Numbered from the stretch's first letter, positions 35,801 through 46,588 are shown. The stretch: DNA of 64,000 nt from Isoetes taiwanensis (GCA_021234155.1 JAJEKV010000006.1:10139003-10203002); one strand, 5' to 3'. The notes: generated from the letters alone by a model not told the origin. Translations and numbers: made by a program.

Positions 35801-35928
35801 GCGTATGCAAATACAATGGGCACTCTAGATGTACTAATTAGTAGGCCTTGTGTAATACGCCCATCAAATCATATAAAAACCATTGGAAAAACCATACAAA
35901 AAAAACCCCCTGTTATTATGCTACATAT
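32868..35928 (-). mobile_element. Helitron-like element iii carrying katanin p80 exons
   Basis: U1 gives a clean empty site: AACATATA^TCCTTCATGG (13106-13125). Here the left flank ends ...ACATATA at 32867, the element runs TCCCCCTTAAAC...GCTACATAT, and the right flank TCCTTCATGG starts at 35929. There is no target duplication, insertion is between A and T, and the left end starts with TC: all Helitron traits. The terminus ATTATGCTACATAT is not CTRR. Fold-back module at 32869-33182, a GGCCCTTCGGGCC palindrome at 33269-33281, then passenger DNA. This is the best-defined member of the family in the window. Confidence 0.7.
33584..35212 (-). pseudogene. KTN80: Katanin p80 (KTN80) WD40 region, captured pseudogene with introns
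   Basis: KTN80 targets the microtubule-severing katanin complex. Eight exons read on the minus strand: 35212-35191 (MKRAYKL), 35087-34953 (EFVAHTSDVNCLKIG ... GGEDHKVNMWAIGKPNAIL), 34855-34738 ([15 protein letters not shown]), 34643-34418 ([20 protein letters not shown]...), 34371-34244 (KLMHDFKYHDGEVQCLDF), 34174-34105 (SVDKTVKFYDLETFELIG), 34025-33950 and 33724-33584 (VLSWEPLRYHDVVDVSWSKI). GT-AG junctions and phases are kept at nearly all joints, so genomic DNA was captured. Breaks: indels near 35030 and inside exon 7, and loss of everything after the WD40 region, including the p60-binding C-terminal domain. Exon 1 starts at the family's normal N-terminus, so the parent promoter may have come along. 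Confidence 0.85.
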
Positions 35929-36061
35929 TCCTTCATGGTCTTTTTATTATTATTTCTTACGGTTGGTATTTTTCTTTTGCTCCACTTCTTTCACCATGTT
36001 TGAGCTTCAAAGTTTGATGCATATAAATGCTTAGTTCTATAAAGAATATAAATTACAATAT

Positions 36062-36098
36062 GAATAGAATAGAATAGAATAGAATATGATTTTATCTG
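36062..36098 (-). mobile_element. LINE tail-only insertion
   Basis: (GAATA)n followed by ATGATTTTAT replaces about 45 bp found at the same place in U1 (13262-13310). LINE-3's end reads (GAATA)n then GGATTTTTAT, so this looks like a LINE insertion truncated within the last ten bases of the element. Confidence 0.5.
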
Positions 36099-37939
36099 GT
36101 CATAACAATGTACTTATCCTGAAGGCCCGCTCAACTTCAATGATTAGGTGATGCACATATTTTGACTCCTTGACACATGCGTACACATATGAGTATATGT
36201 ATTATACCAATTTCCTTATAATGTAGTGGGTACTACTACATTCTAAATCCTATTGACAACTTACACTTGTACTAACCTTTGTACTATAAAGTATGATAAT
36301 CAACTATACAAAATAATTCATTTCACAACAAAGAGACATGCCATTGCAGTCATCTCATAAGTTTGTTATACATGCATTTGCAAGGAATAGAGGTAAAACT
36401 TCTTTTTTATCAATGACGAGCTGAAGTAATGACAACATTAGTTACGCCCTGATCATTTTTGAGCTTTGGTTAAATTAGATGATATCTTAATTAAAATAAT
36501 GAAATTGTTTGTACTTAGAAAAATGGAGCAAGGCCTATACAATAAGATCCATTCATGCACATGTGTGCATCATTGACCAGTTGGTGGTCTCCAGTGGTTT
36601 CTCCTCCCCCTCCCCCACGCAAAAAAATAGAAAAAAGGGAATAGGAAGCTCCTATCATATGCTGCCTTCACCTCCCCCAATGGTCACTTTTTTGGAGTCA
36701 GATGGTCATCCTCAATTATTGAACTAGCAGAAGAACTAATAGTCTATCCTATTTTCTTACCTTATGGGTTTCATAATTACTACAAAGGGTTTTCTATTGA
36801 AAACCTTGCCAAGCAGGGGCCTTTTAATAATAATCGTAAATGGCTGCACTGGCTCCATTGTTTGGTCTCCATGGACGTAAAAAAATATGTCCTATTCGAT
36901 TGCATCGTAAGCATTGTTCTATCATGGCCAACTGGAACTTAGATATGACAAAATTTAGTACAAATTTGATCACTTTTGCTTTATTTAATCTAACCCAAAC
37001 ATATGATAATCTTGAATCAATTAAAGTTCCTCTATTATATCTAGCTTATTATGTAATCTTGTATCTGTTCCTTTGGCCTTATCTTGCAGGGCCTCAGCTT
37101 TGAGGCGATATATATACATACATAGACAAGAAATTTAATGCGTCCTACGGTGCATGTTCGAGTTTTAGCATGTTCCTACGTGCAAGTTCTTGTCGTACCC
37201 TACATTCTAAAAGAATCTCTTGAGAATACTCTAAATTCATAGATTCTCTAAGATTCTACCAAGGTTCTCTTAGAGGTTTCGTGAGCATTTCTCTAAAATT
37301 TATAAGATTCCCTTTAGATTCCATTAGATTTTCTTAGATTCTCCAAGATTCTATGAAGTTCCCCTTAGATTCCCTTAGATTCCTTTAGATTTTATGAGAT
37401 TGCCCTAGGTTCCCTTACATTACATGAGATTCAAAGAGATTCTATAAAGATTCCCTTAGATGCTCTAAGATTTCATCAACATTTTCTTAGATTCTCTTAG
37501 ATTTTATGAACATTCCTTTAGATCCCCCAGATTTTAAGAGATTCCCTTAAGCTTGTAAATATTTCCCTACATTCTCTTACATTTTATAAGATTTTCTTAC
37601 ATTCTATTAGATTCTTCTGGATTCCTTTACATTCTAGAACTTTTTAGAACATTCTAAGACTTTCTGGAACTTTCTAAAACTTTCAATATATTCTAGAACT
37701 TTCTGGAAGTATTTCCCCAGATTTCCTTACATTCCCGTAGATTCCCCTATATTCTAGAACATTCTAAAACTTATTAGAACAATTTGGAACTTTCTGGAAG
37801 AATTTTTTTAGACCCCCCTAGATTCTCTTATGTTTTTGAACTTTCTAGAAGATTCTAAAACTTTCTAGAGCTTTCCAGAACATTCTAGCACTTTTTTGAA
37901 CTAACTTTATAGTTGAAACATAAATTATTTATGGAATTA

Positions 37940-38005
37940 ATGCTTGGTCTAGTGGTTAGAATGCGGGCTGAGGGGTCAATGGCCAAGGTTCGAATTCCCC
38001 ACACA
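37940..38005 (+). repeat. tRNA-like module, array arm 1
   Basis: A box TGGTCTAGTGG (37945-37955) and B-box-like GGTTCGAATTCC (37987-37998). A T-rich stretch follows. Related to the segment at 1000-1070. Confidence 0.5.
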
Positions 38006-39019
38006 ACATAAAATTTTTAAAAGCCTTTTCCTAAGGGATGAGCATTCAACTTGGGCCGTAGGATCTTGGACCCGATCAAGGGTCGAGATCTCACCACGTG
38101 ACAATAATTAAAGCAACATGAGCCATAGGATCTATTACATATAATTCCCAAAGTCATGTGCACCGTAGGATATGTGCCAAGCCACGTGAGCCGTAAGATC
38201 TCGGATCGACGATCAAGATCGAATCAACCTAAACCGCAGGATCGATTACATATAATTCCCAAAGCCATGTGCACCGTTGGATGTGTCCCAAAGCAACGTG
38301 AGCCGTAGGATCTCGGGGCCGAGCGATCGGGGATCGGATCAGCACTGGACCGTAGGATCGCTTACATATAATCTACAAACAAACTCCCAAGCCATCTGGG
38401 CCGCACGATAAGTCCCAAAGCCACGTGAGCCGTAGGATCTCGGATCAACGGCCGGATTCAAGAAGACAAACATAAGAACGTATATATGTTATGATATACA
38501 TAAGAACATATATATGTTATGATATCATATCATAACATATATATGTTCTTATGTTTGTCGCGCTCAATCCGATCGTTGATCCGAGATTCTACGGCTCACG
38601 TGGCTTTGGGGTATATCGTACGGCCCAGATGGCTTGGGAGTTTGTTTGTAGATTATATGTAAGCGATCCTACGGTCCAGGTTGATCTGATCCTGATCGTC
38701 GATCCGAGATTCTACATCTCACGTTGCTTTGGGACACATCCTACGGTGCACATGGCTTTGGGAATTATATATAATAGATCCTGCGGTCCAGATTGTTCTT
38801 GATCCTCATCGTCGATCCAAGATCTTACGGCTCACGTGGCTTGGCACATATCCTACGGTGCACATGACTTTGGGAATTATATGTAATAGATCCTATGGCT
38901 CATGTTGCTTTAATTATTGTCACGTAGTAAGATCTCGACCCTTGATCGGGTCCAAGATCCTACGGTCCACATTGAATGCTCATCCCTTAAGAAAAGGCTT
39001 TTAAAAGTTTTATGTTGTG

Positions 39020-39085
39020 TGGGGGGTTTGAACACTAACCATTGGCCCTCCAGCCCCGCTATTCTAACCACTAGACCAGGCATTA
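39020..39085 (-). repeat. tRNA-like module, array arm 2
   Basis: A box at 39078-39068 and B box GTTCAAACC near 39035-39027, minus strand; inverted counterpart of the arm 1 module. Confidence 0.5.
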
Positions 39086-40299
39086 ATTCCATGAATAACT
39101 TATGTTTCAAATATACTTAAGGGTCTAATTAAGATAAAATAGAGTATAACATTGTAGCTAGTTCAAAAGAGTTCTAGAATGTTCTGGAAGACTCTAAAAA
39201 GTTCTAAAATCTTCTAGAAAGTTCCAAAATATTCTAGAAAGTTCTAGAACATAAGAGAATCTGGGGGGAATCTAAGAAACTTCTTCCAGAAAGTTCCAAT
39301 TCTAATAAGTTCTAGAATGTTCTAGAATGTAGGGGAATCTACGAGAATGTAAGAGAATCTAGGGAAATACTTTCAGAAGTGAAAGTCTCATAATGTTCCA
39401 AAAAGTCTTAGAATGTTCTAAAAAGTTCTAGAATGTAAAGGAATCCAGGAGAATCTAACGGAATCTAAGAAAATCTCATAAAATGTAAGAGAATCTAGGA
39501 AAATATTTACAAGCCTAAGGGAATCTCTTAAAATATGGGGGATCTAAAGGAATCTTCATAAAATCTAAGGGAATCTAAGAAAATGTTGATGAAATCTTAG
39601 ACTATCTAGGGGAATCTTTATAGAATCTCTTTGAGTCTCATATGATGTAAGGGAACCTAAGGCAATCCCATAAAATCTAAAGGGATCTAAGGGGATCTTC
39701 ATAGAATCTTGGAGAATCTATGGAAATCTAATGGGATCTAGAGGGAATCTTCTAAAATTTAGAGGAATCTCCACGAAACCTCTAAGAGAACCTTGGTAGA
39801 ATCTTAGAGAATCTATGAATTTAGAGTATTCTCAAGAGATTCTTTTAGAATGTAGGGCACGACAAGAGCTTGCACCGTAGGAACATGCTAAAACTCGAAT
39901 ATGCACCGTAGGACGCATTAAATTTCTCGTATATCTGATCTATATATGTTCTTATGTTTTGCGCTTATTCGACCGTCCGTTCGAGATCCGACGGCTCACG
40001 TGTGTTTGGGACGTATCCTACGGCCCAGATGGCCTGGGAGTTTACATATAATATGTGTACCATGATCCTACGGTCCAGATTGAGCTGATCCTGACCGTCG
40101 GTCCGAGATCCGACGGCTCACGTAGCTTAGAGACACATCCTACGGTCCACGTGGCTTTGGGAATTATATGTAATAGATCCTACGGCTCATATTGCTTTTA
40201 TATGGTGAGATCTTGATCGTTGATCGAGTTTAAGATCCTAAGGCTCATATTGAATGCTCGTTCCTTAAGGAAAGGCTTTTAAAAATTTTTATGTTATTG

Positions 40300-40365
40300 G
40301 GGGGATTCAAACCCTGGTCCTCAACCCTCTAAACCCCCCACTCTAACCACTAGACCAAGCATTAA
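40300..40365 (-). repeat. tRNA-like module, array arm 3
   Basis: A box at 40357-40347 and a B-box-like GGTTTGAATCC at 40313-40303, minus strand; the B box carries a C-to-T change. Confidence 0.45.
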
Positions 40366-41208
40366 TTCTATGAAAAATTTATGTTTCAAATATACTTAAG
40401 GGTAATGTTCTAATTAAGATAAAATAGACTATAATATTCTAGGATGTTTTGAAACTTTCAAAATGTTCCAGAAAGTTCTAAAATGTTCTAGAAATTTCTA
40501 GAATGTAAGGGAATCCAGAAGAATTAAAGGGAATATAAGGAAATCTCATAAGTTGTAAGAGAATCTAGGAAAATATACAAGTCTAACAGAATCTCTTAAA
40601 ATCTAATTGAATCTAAGGGAATCTTCATAATATCTAAGGGAATGTAAGAAAATCTTGATGAAATCTTAGAGTTTTTTTATAGAATGTTCTAAAATGTTTC
40701 ATAGAAAAGGTGTACAATATAAATCTTGAAAAAAAAAAATATTCTCGATGCTCAAGGCAAGCGCTTTAGTCTAAAAATAGAAAATGTTTTAAAAATGTTG
40801 CACAGATCCAAAATAGATTATTTTAGAAGGTTTTAAATGCTCATGGGTTTTTAAGATTTTGCAAAGAGCGACAATAGAATGTTATAAAATGTTTCATAAT
40901 AAAGGTGTACAATGTAAATCTTGAAAAAAAAAATATTCTAGATACTCAAGGTAAGCGCCTTAGTCTAAAAATAGAAAATGTTTTAAAAATGTTGCACAGA
41001 TCCAAAATAGATCATTTTAGAAGGTTTTAAATGCTCATGAGTAAGCACCTCAATCAAAATAGAAAATTCTAAGAGAATCTAGGAGAATCTAAGAGAATCT
41101 CAGTAGAATCGTTGGTTATCTAGAGCACTATAGGGCCTTACATCGTAAGAACATGCTAAAACTGGAACAATGCGCCGTAGGACGTATTAATTTTCTTGTA
41201 TATATCTG

Positions 41209-41272
41209 TTATCATATCATATCATATCATATCATATCATATCATATCATATCATATCATATCATATATCAT
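41209..41272. repeat. (TATCA)n microsatellite between array arms 3 and 4
   Basis: About eleven TATCA units, then ATATATATG. The unit resembles the palindromic array centre (ATATCATATCATA), from which it probably grew. Confidence 0.85.
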
Positions 41273-41744
41273 ATATATGTTCTTATGTTTGTCGCGCTCA
41301 ATCCGACCGTTGATCCGAGATCCTATGGCTCACGTGGCTTTGGGGCGTATCGTACGGCCCAAATGGCTTGGGAGTTTGTTTGTAGATTATATGTAAGCGA
41401 TCCTACGGTCCAGGTTGATTTGATCCTCATCGTCGGTCCGAGATCCTACGGCTCACGTTGCTTTGGGACACATCCTATGGTGCACATGGCTTTGGGAATT
41501 ATATGTAATAGATCCTGCGGTCCAGATTGTTCTTGATCATGATCGTCGATCAAGGATCTTACGGCTCACGTGGCTTGGCTGGTGCACATGACTTTAGGAA
41601 TTATATGTAATAGATCCTATGGCTCATGTTGCTTTAATTATTGTCACGTAGTAAGATCTCGACCCTTGATCGGGTCCAAGATCCTACGGTCCACATTGAA
41701 TGCTCATCCCTTAAGAAAAGGCTTTTAAAATTTTTATATTGTGT

Positions 41745-41810
41745 GGGGTATTTGAACCCTGGTCATTGGTCCCCTATCCCCCCATTCTAACCACTAGACC
41801 AGGCATTAAT
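41745..41810 (-). repeat. tRNA-like module, array arm 4
   Basis: A box at 41801-41791 and GGGTTCAAA near 41758-41750, minus strand. Confidence 0.45.
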
Positions 41811-42338
41811 TCCATAAATAATTTATGTTTCAAATACACTTAAGGGTAATATTCTAATTAAGATAAAATAGAGTATAACATTCTAGCTAGTTCAAAAGAG
41901 TTCTAGAATGTTCTGGAAGGCTCTAGAAAGTTCTAAAATCTTCTAGAAAGTTCCAAAATATTCTAGAAAGTTCTAGAACATAAAAGAATCGGGGGGGGAA
42001 TCTAAGAAAATTCTTCCAGAAAGTTCCAAATTGTTCTCATAAGTTCTAGAATGTTCTAGAATGTAGGGGAATCTACGAGAATGTAAGAGAATCTAAGGAA
42101 ATACTTCCAGAAGGTTCTAGGATATCTTGAAAGTCTCAGAATGTTCCAGAAAGTTTTAGAATGTTCCAAAAAGTTCTAGAATGTAAAGGAATCCAGGAGA
42201 ATCTAACAGAATCTAAGAAAATCTCATAAAATGTAAGAGAATCTAGGAAAATATTTACAAGCCTAAGGGAATCTTATAAAATCTGGGGGATCTAAGGGAA
42301 TTTTCATAAAATCTAAGGGAATCAAAGAAAATGTTGAA

Positions 42339-44694
42339 GCATTTATTGAGTTATATGGAGTTGTCGGTCGATATTTTGAGTGTGATGTTATTTTTCAGGC
42401 GTTCTATGGATCGTTTGCTCAAGATATATGCTTTATTCCATTTTTTTTGTGTTTGCCTCCTTTTTATTGTTGTCCTCGCCATATTGTTAGGCATGTGCTC
42501 TTCTCTTTAAAGTCATTATATTTTACCGCTCTTTTCTGGATTGGCTGTGTGTCATCTGTAGGGACCATAAGGCCATGCCTAGGAAAGGAAATGTTGTTTT
42601 TTTGTTGTTTGGTTGGGATGTTAATCTATGCATATCTCATAATCGTTGTCTAGTTGATATGTATTTTCCTTTTTGCATGCATTTACAATTTTTTCCATTT
42701 GCATGATTGTGGGATGTAGAATTGTCAGTGTTGACAAAATTGTGGGGAAGTATATCCCATCTCTTCGTGGTTGATGAGAGAGTAGAGATAATTTGATTAG
42801 TCCCATGCTTTAGTCATTGCATTAAGCATTGTTGGGATGCGTTGTTGCACCACGCATTAATCTAGCGTGTGTTGACTATACAGCCGCATGTTGCTTGGTC
42901 CAATTTTTTGTGGCTCACTCCACTAGGCATTTCTTAGAGTTATTCAATTCTTTCTCCTCAGTTTCATGGTTTCATGCTTATTCCTTGGTGTTTATCTTGG
43001 TTTTATCCATCAATTTCTTCATGGAGGTTCTATTCTTTCTTCATTTGATTTTGTCTTGCTCACTTTTATCCTCTAGGCTTTGTGATCTTGTCTTGAATTT
43101 GGACGATATTAACATTTCACGATCATAGATAGGCATGTCTGACTTAAGAGGCTTGTAAGTTTTTGACATTATATAATCTTAGATATAGGACATACATATG
43201 TATGTGAATCTATCATCTGCATATGTGGGTATAATGTTTTTTGATTGGTCGCTTTGACTCATTTGCATTAGCTGCTCTATGCTCTGTAATTCCTTTTATT
43301 CAAATTGACCCCTTCTGTACCTAGATGGATGTCATTATCCCTAGTTCTTCTTGTTCATTTTGCATCAGTTTTCTCCTTCAGTTCTATTAACTTGTTCGAA
43401 TTATTGCCCCTTGCCTATTGTTACTTCTTTTATTGTTCTCAAAGTGTTCTGTTGTTGCAGTATTCATAGTGTTGCTGGTGCTTTAGTTCCTTTGAATTTT
43501 TAGTCTCATGTGCAGTTTATTGTTGTTATATTCGTGATTGTTTAGGTTTTATCCCGTTCGACCTAATTTGGTCCATTTGCTCTGTAAGACCTATTGTGTC
43601 ATTACTCCTTTCCGTCCTGTTGGTTTCTTTATTTCATTTTCTTCTTTTATTCATGTACTGGTCCCATAACCCGATTGGGTTTCCGTGGATGTTAAAAATC
43701 TTCTTCTTCTTTTACTCTTGTGCTCCCACAATCTCGATGAGCCTTCTTTCATTCATCATTGTCACTTGACATCCTTTATTTCCTATTTGAGCACTTTTTA
43801 TTTCTGTTTCCCATAACTCCGTTCTCTTTAGTTCTAAATTGCTCCATCATCTATTGGTTGCGCTCAGTTTGCTCTACGTTCCTTTTTTTTATGGTGGCTC
43901 CATCTACTAATATTTGTTCCATTAGTTCTACATATTTGTTCCTGTTTTCATTGTTTCTTTTGATGCTTACCTTGACTTGTACTCTTGTACATGTTAGGGG
44001 TCATCTTATTGATTTCTTTGATTCTATGGTCCAGTCTATCCTTTGGTCCATTCATTCAAGGTAGCCATCCAATTCCTTTTATCCAGTTTTCTGTACTATC
44101 CATGTTCACGGACATTTTTTCATGTTATTCTGTCGGTTCTAATGCGTGTTTGCTCTTTTGTCATGTTTGTCCCAGTTTTCTTCTAACTTGAGTCATGTTT
44201 TCTATTTACATTTTATATATATATCATTTTGTTTTTATTCGCTCCATTTGTTCTCTAGTTATCTTGTTTATCCATTCCCCTCAGTGTTGGATATGGTTAT
44301 CTCGTAGTATCGAGTGTTCTAGTATCAACTTAACTTTTTTTTATCTATTGTTTTGTTCCGATAGCCCCATTTGTTATGCTCACTGTTATTGTTTGCATCA
44401 GATTGCTATGTCATTTGTCCTTGATGAAGTCCTCTTTTTATGCTATTTTTTTAGTGTTAAGTCCTATCATCTTCTATGCTCTTGTCCATCCATTCATTGG
44501 CCTTGAGCTCTATTATTTAACCTCAGTTGCTCCTTTTATTACATCAATTCCGTCGAGTATATTTTCCCTTTAACCTTGTTCAGGATATTTAGTTTTCTAT
44601 GCTTTCCAATTGTGGTCATTATTTTCTTCTATTTCGTGGTCTTTCATTTGCGTCTGTCTAGTTTCACTTGTCCCATTCATCTTTTGACTCCAGG
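42339..44694. other. T-rich, A-poor interval without a supported gene
   Basis: The plus strand is strikingly T-rich (CTTTT, TTGTTC, TTCATT runs) over more than 2 kb. The short frames are unrelated to anything I recognise. The only defined feature is a LINE 3' end at 43661-43712. The skew could reflect a decayed retroelement or transcribed non-coding DNA. Confidence 0.4.
43661..43712 (+). mobile_element. LINE 3' end with stem-loop and (CTT)n tail
   Basis: Inner stem AACCC (43668-43672) pairs with GGGTT (43677-43681) around GATT; outer GTCC (43661-43664) pairs with GGAT (43687-43690). GTTAAAAATC and (TTC)n follow. The inner stem differs at several positions from the other copies but still pairs fully. 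The element body upstream is not recognisable. Confidence 0.65.
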
Positions 44695-45130
44695 CACTAC
44701 AAGAAGATAGCCATTTTTCATCACTTTAATATCACCTAAAATTTCAAAAAGTTCGTCATAAATTTGATCAACAGTTATATCAGTACTAATTAATGACAAT
44801 ATATCTGTTACTAATAGCACCATGAATAAAATCACGTATTGCATCAACTTTACCATCATTTATTACTCCAATGGTGTTGATGACAATACAAGTGTTATAG
44901 CTTATACCAGTTACAGTATCATCCATAGTTTCATCTATGATATCACATATTGATAATGTTATATCAGTGCTAGCATATAATGCTATATGTGTCGATACTA
45001 ATGTTAATGTTTCTGACAATTGTAATAATATTTGTAAGTTTTCAAACTCCAATAGACAAAGTATACAAAATGCTATTATTGGAACAAGGAAGGAGAAGGA
45101 GGAGGAGGAGAGTTTGAATCAAAACTTAAG
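44695..45130 (+). mobile_element. CACTA (En/Spm) transposon terminus
   Basis: CACTACAAGAAG at 44695-44706 is the conserved CACTA terminal inverted repeat start. It is followed by several hundred bases with repeated phrases such as ATATCAGTACTAATTAATGA and ATATCAGTGCTAGC, as expected of subterminal repeats. I did not find the opposite end (CTTCTTGTAGTG) in the window, so the element is truncated or rearranged. The interval on to 45650 holds no gene I can see. Confidence 0.6.
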
Positions 45131-45649
45131 AAATTTGTGAAAAATACATTATGAATTGATTATGTTGTTAATATGATATGGGAGATTCATGTACATTGAA
45201 TGATTTGATATGATTATGGGAAGTTAAGTACAAATTCATGGAGATTCCCTTTGGGGATATATTGTGCATGAACAGGACTTTAATAGTGATGGATGTCGCC
45301 CGGGGGTATCACTAGTGTAAGTCGTATGTACCATGTGCGTGGATGATAAGGGGTTCTTTTTGTTATCCAACGTATCATATACGTACGAGTAAAATAAGGT
45401 TATTTGATTTTGAATCCATATCCGTACGACTAGAGGTCATTGTTCGCGAGAGAGAACTTCTCGTATGGCACAAGATGGGGTTAATCTTCTAATTTTTAGC
45501 TAGGAAGGAGTGGGTCTTGGAACATGATAGATTAATAGTTTATCTACAAAAGTCTTTGAGTTATATGTTAACGTAGGATCATGAAGACCTTTTCAATACA
45601 TACTCATACTGAACAAATCATTCTTTAACTCTTTAGTTCAATTTAATGC

Positions 45650-45795
45650 ATGTGATTCGACACCGTCGGATCGCCATTTTGGGGAAGGAAGGAAGGAAGA
45701 AAATTTTAAGAGACGAGGCTATATATACGTCTTTGGGCGCTTTCTCTATTATCGGCGTCTTCTCACAACAGTTTTTTTTTTTGTCTTAGTCGTCG
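45650..45795 (+). promoter_or_regulatory. Promoter-like module, copy 1
   Basis: A GATTCGACACCGTCGGATCG phrase, then CTATATATA (45719-45727), a CT-rich downstream region and a T run. It is repeated at 47094-47217, where the (GGAA)n inserted in this copy is absent. A TATA box with a CT-rich start region suggests a Pol II promoter or LTR piece, but no gene follows. Tandem 147-bp repeats come next. Confidence 0.35.
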
Positions 45796-45813
45796 GCCAA
45801 GCATTGATTATTA

Positions 45814-46254
45814 GTTCATGTTTTCATTCTTTTGCTTCTCTTGCATGCACCAAATTGTGGATCTGTAAGTTTTAGGAATCATTCTTGCGCGCTTTGGCTG
45901 TGGAATTTTTACTTGCATGCATGGATCTTGAAGGTCCTGCATCAAATTCTCATGTGATTCGTTCATGTTTTCGTTCCTTTGTGTCTCTTGCATGCACGAA
46001 TTTGTGGATCTATACGTTTTATGAATGATTCTTGCTCGCTTGGGCTATGAAATTTTTGCTTGCATGCATGGATCTTGAAGGTACTGCATCAAATTCTCAC
46101 GTGATTCGTTCATGTTTTCGTTCCTTTGCTTCTCTTACATGCACACGTTTGTGGATCTATCAATTTTATGAATGATTCTTGCTCGCTTTGGCTCTCGAAT
46201 TTTGGCTTGCATGCAGGGCTCTTGGAAGGTACTGCCTCGAATTCTCATGTGATT
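45814..46254 (+). repeat. Three tandem 147-bp repeats
   Basis: Units begin GTTCATGTTTTC at 45814, 45961 and 46108. Each contains GCATGCA phrases, TGTGGATCT and CTTGGAAGGT/CTTGAAGGT, and ends CTCATGTGATT. The third is the most diverged. No coding frame persists through the units. 46255-46585 holds nothing I recognise. Confidence 0.85.
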
Positions 46255-46588
46255 GAGCGCTTTCAGTATTCTATGATTAACCTGCGATTTCCTTGGACCG
46301 ATCTGTGGCTGTTTAATATTTTTCCCCTTTTTGCTCCCATACCTGTCTATTTGGAAAAATCGGTTGCTTCCTTTTGTGAATCGCTCTTACTAGTCTAATT
46401 CTGATCATCAAGCATAGCTCTTCTTCCCTCTGTTTTGATTTTGTGATCGGATTTGTTCTACCCGTTCTTTTCTTCTTCGTTTTTAGCATTCCGGAGTTGT
46501 CTCTTTTTTCTGCCGCCTTTTGTTCGGTTACCTATTCACAGTATATGACGGTTTTATGAAATCTCGATCTGTGTTTTAAAAGTTATAC

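Larger units (their letters stand above)
19487..37110 (+). repeat. Repeat unit U2 (about 5.5 kb net, split by nested insertions)
   Basis: Second direct copy of U1. Interruptions, each with no counterpart in U1: about 19818-26236 (LINE-3 with its nested LTR element), 27526-28566 (poly(A) retroposon), 28631-30166 (Helitron-like ii), 32868-35928 (Helitron-like iii) and 36062-36098 (LINE tail). Outside these, U2 is unremarkable AT-rich DNA without a recognisable gene. U1 and U2 are in the same orientation about 2.1 kb apart. Confidence 0.7.
37129..42338. repeat. Large fold-back/tandem array of complex repeats
   Basis: Four arms. Arm 1 (37129-38522) is an inverted copy of arm 2 (38530-39938); the centre is a near-perfect palindrome (AAGAACATATATATGTTATG and its complement, 38505-38555). 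Arm 3 (39939-41195) and arm 4 (41276-42338, truncated) are direct copies of arm 2. From the centre outward each arm has subrepeats of GATCCGAGATCCTACGGCTC type with CACGTG, a tRNA-like module, then several hundred bases of AGAATCTAAGGGAATCT and TTCTAGAA periodicity. The arm ends with a TCCTACGGTGCA phrase pair. The short frames inside the array are by-products. No transposase or known terminal signature was found. Confidence 0.8.

Noticed and set aside
5868-37110. U1 and U2 as a pair of giant LTRs
   Set aside because: No TG/CA ends, no primer site next to U1 and no coding interior in the 2.1 kb between them.
38551-41536. Open frames in the repeat array
   Set aside because: They follow the repeat period, lack any domain and are mirrored in the inverted arm; by-products of repetition.
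43759-44573. Hydrophobic frames of 65-103 codons
   Set aside because: They reflect T-rich composition (Phe/Leu/Ser codons) and show no start context, domain or similarity I recognise.
45814-46254. CRISPR-like array
   Set aside because: Three adjacent 147-bp units without short repeats and unique spacers; this is a plant nuclear tandem repeat.
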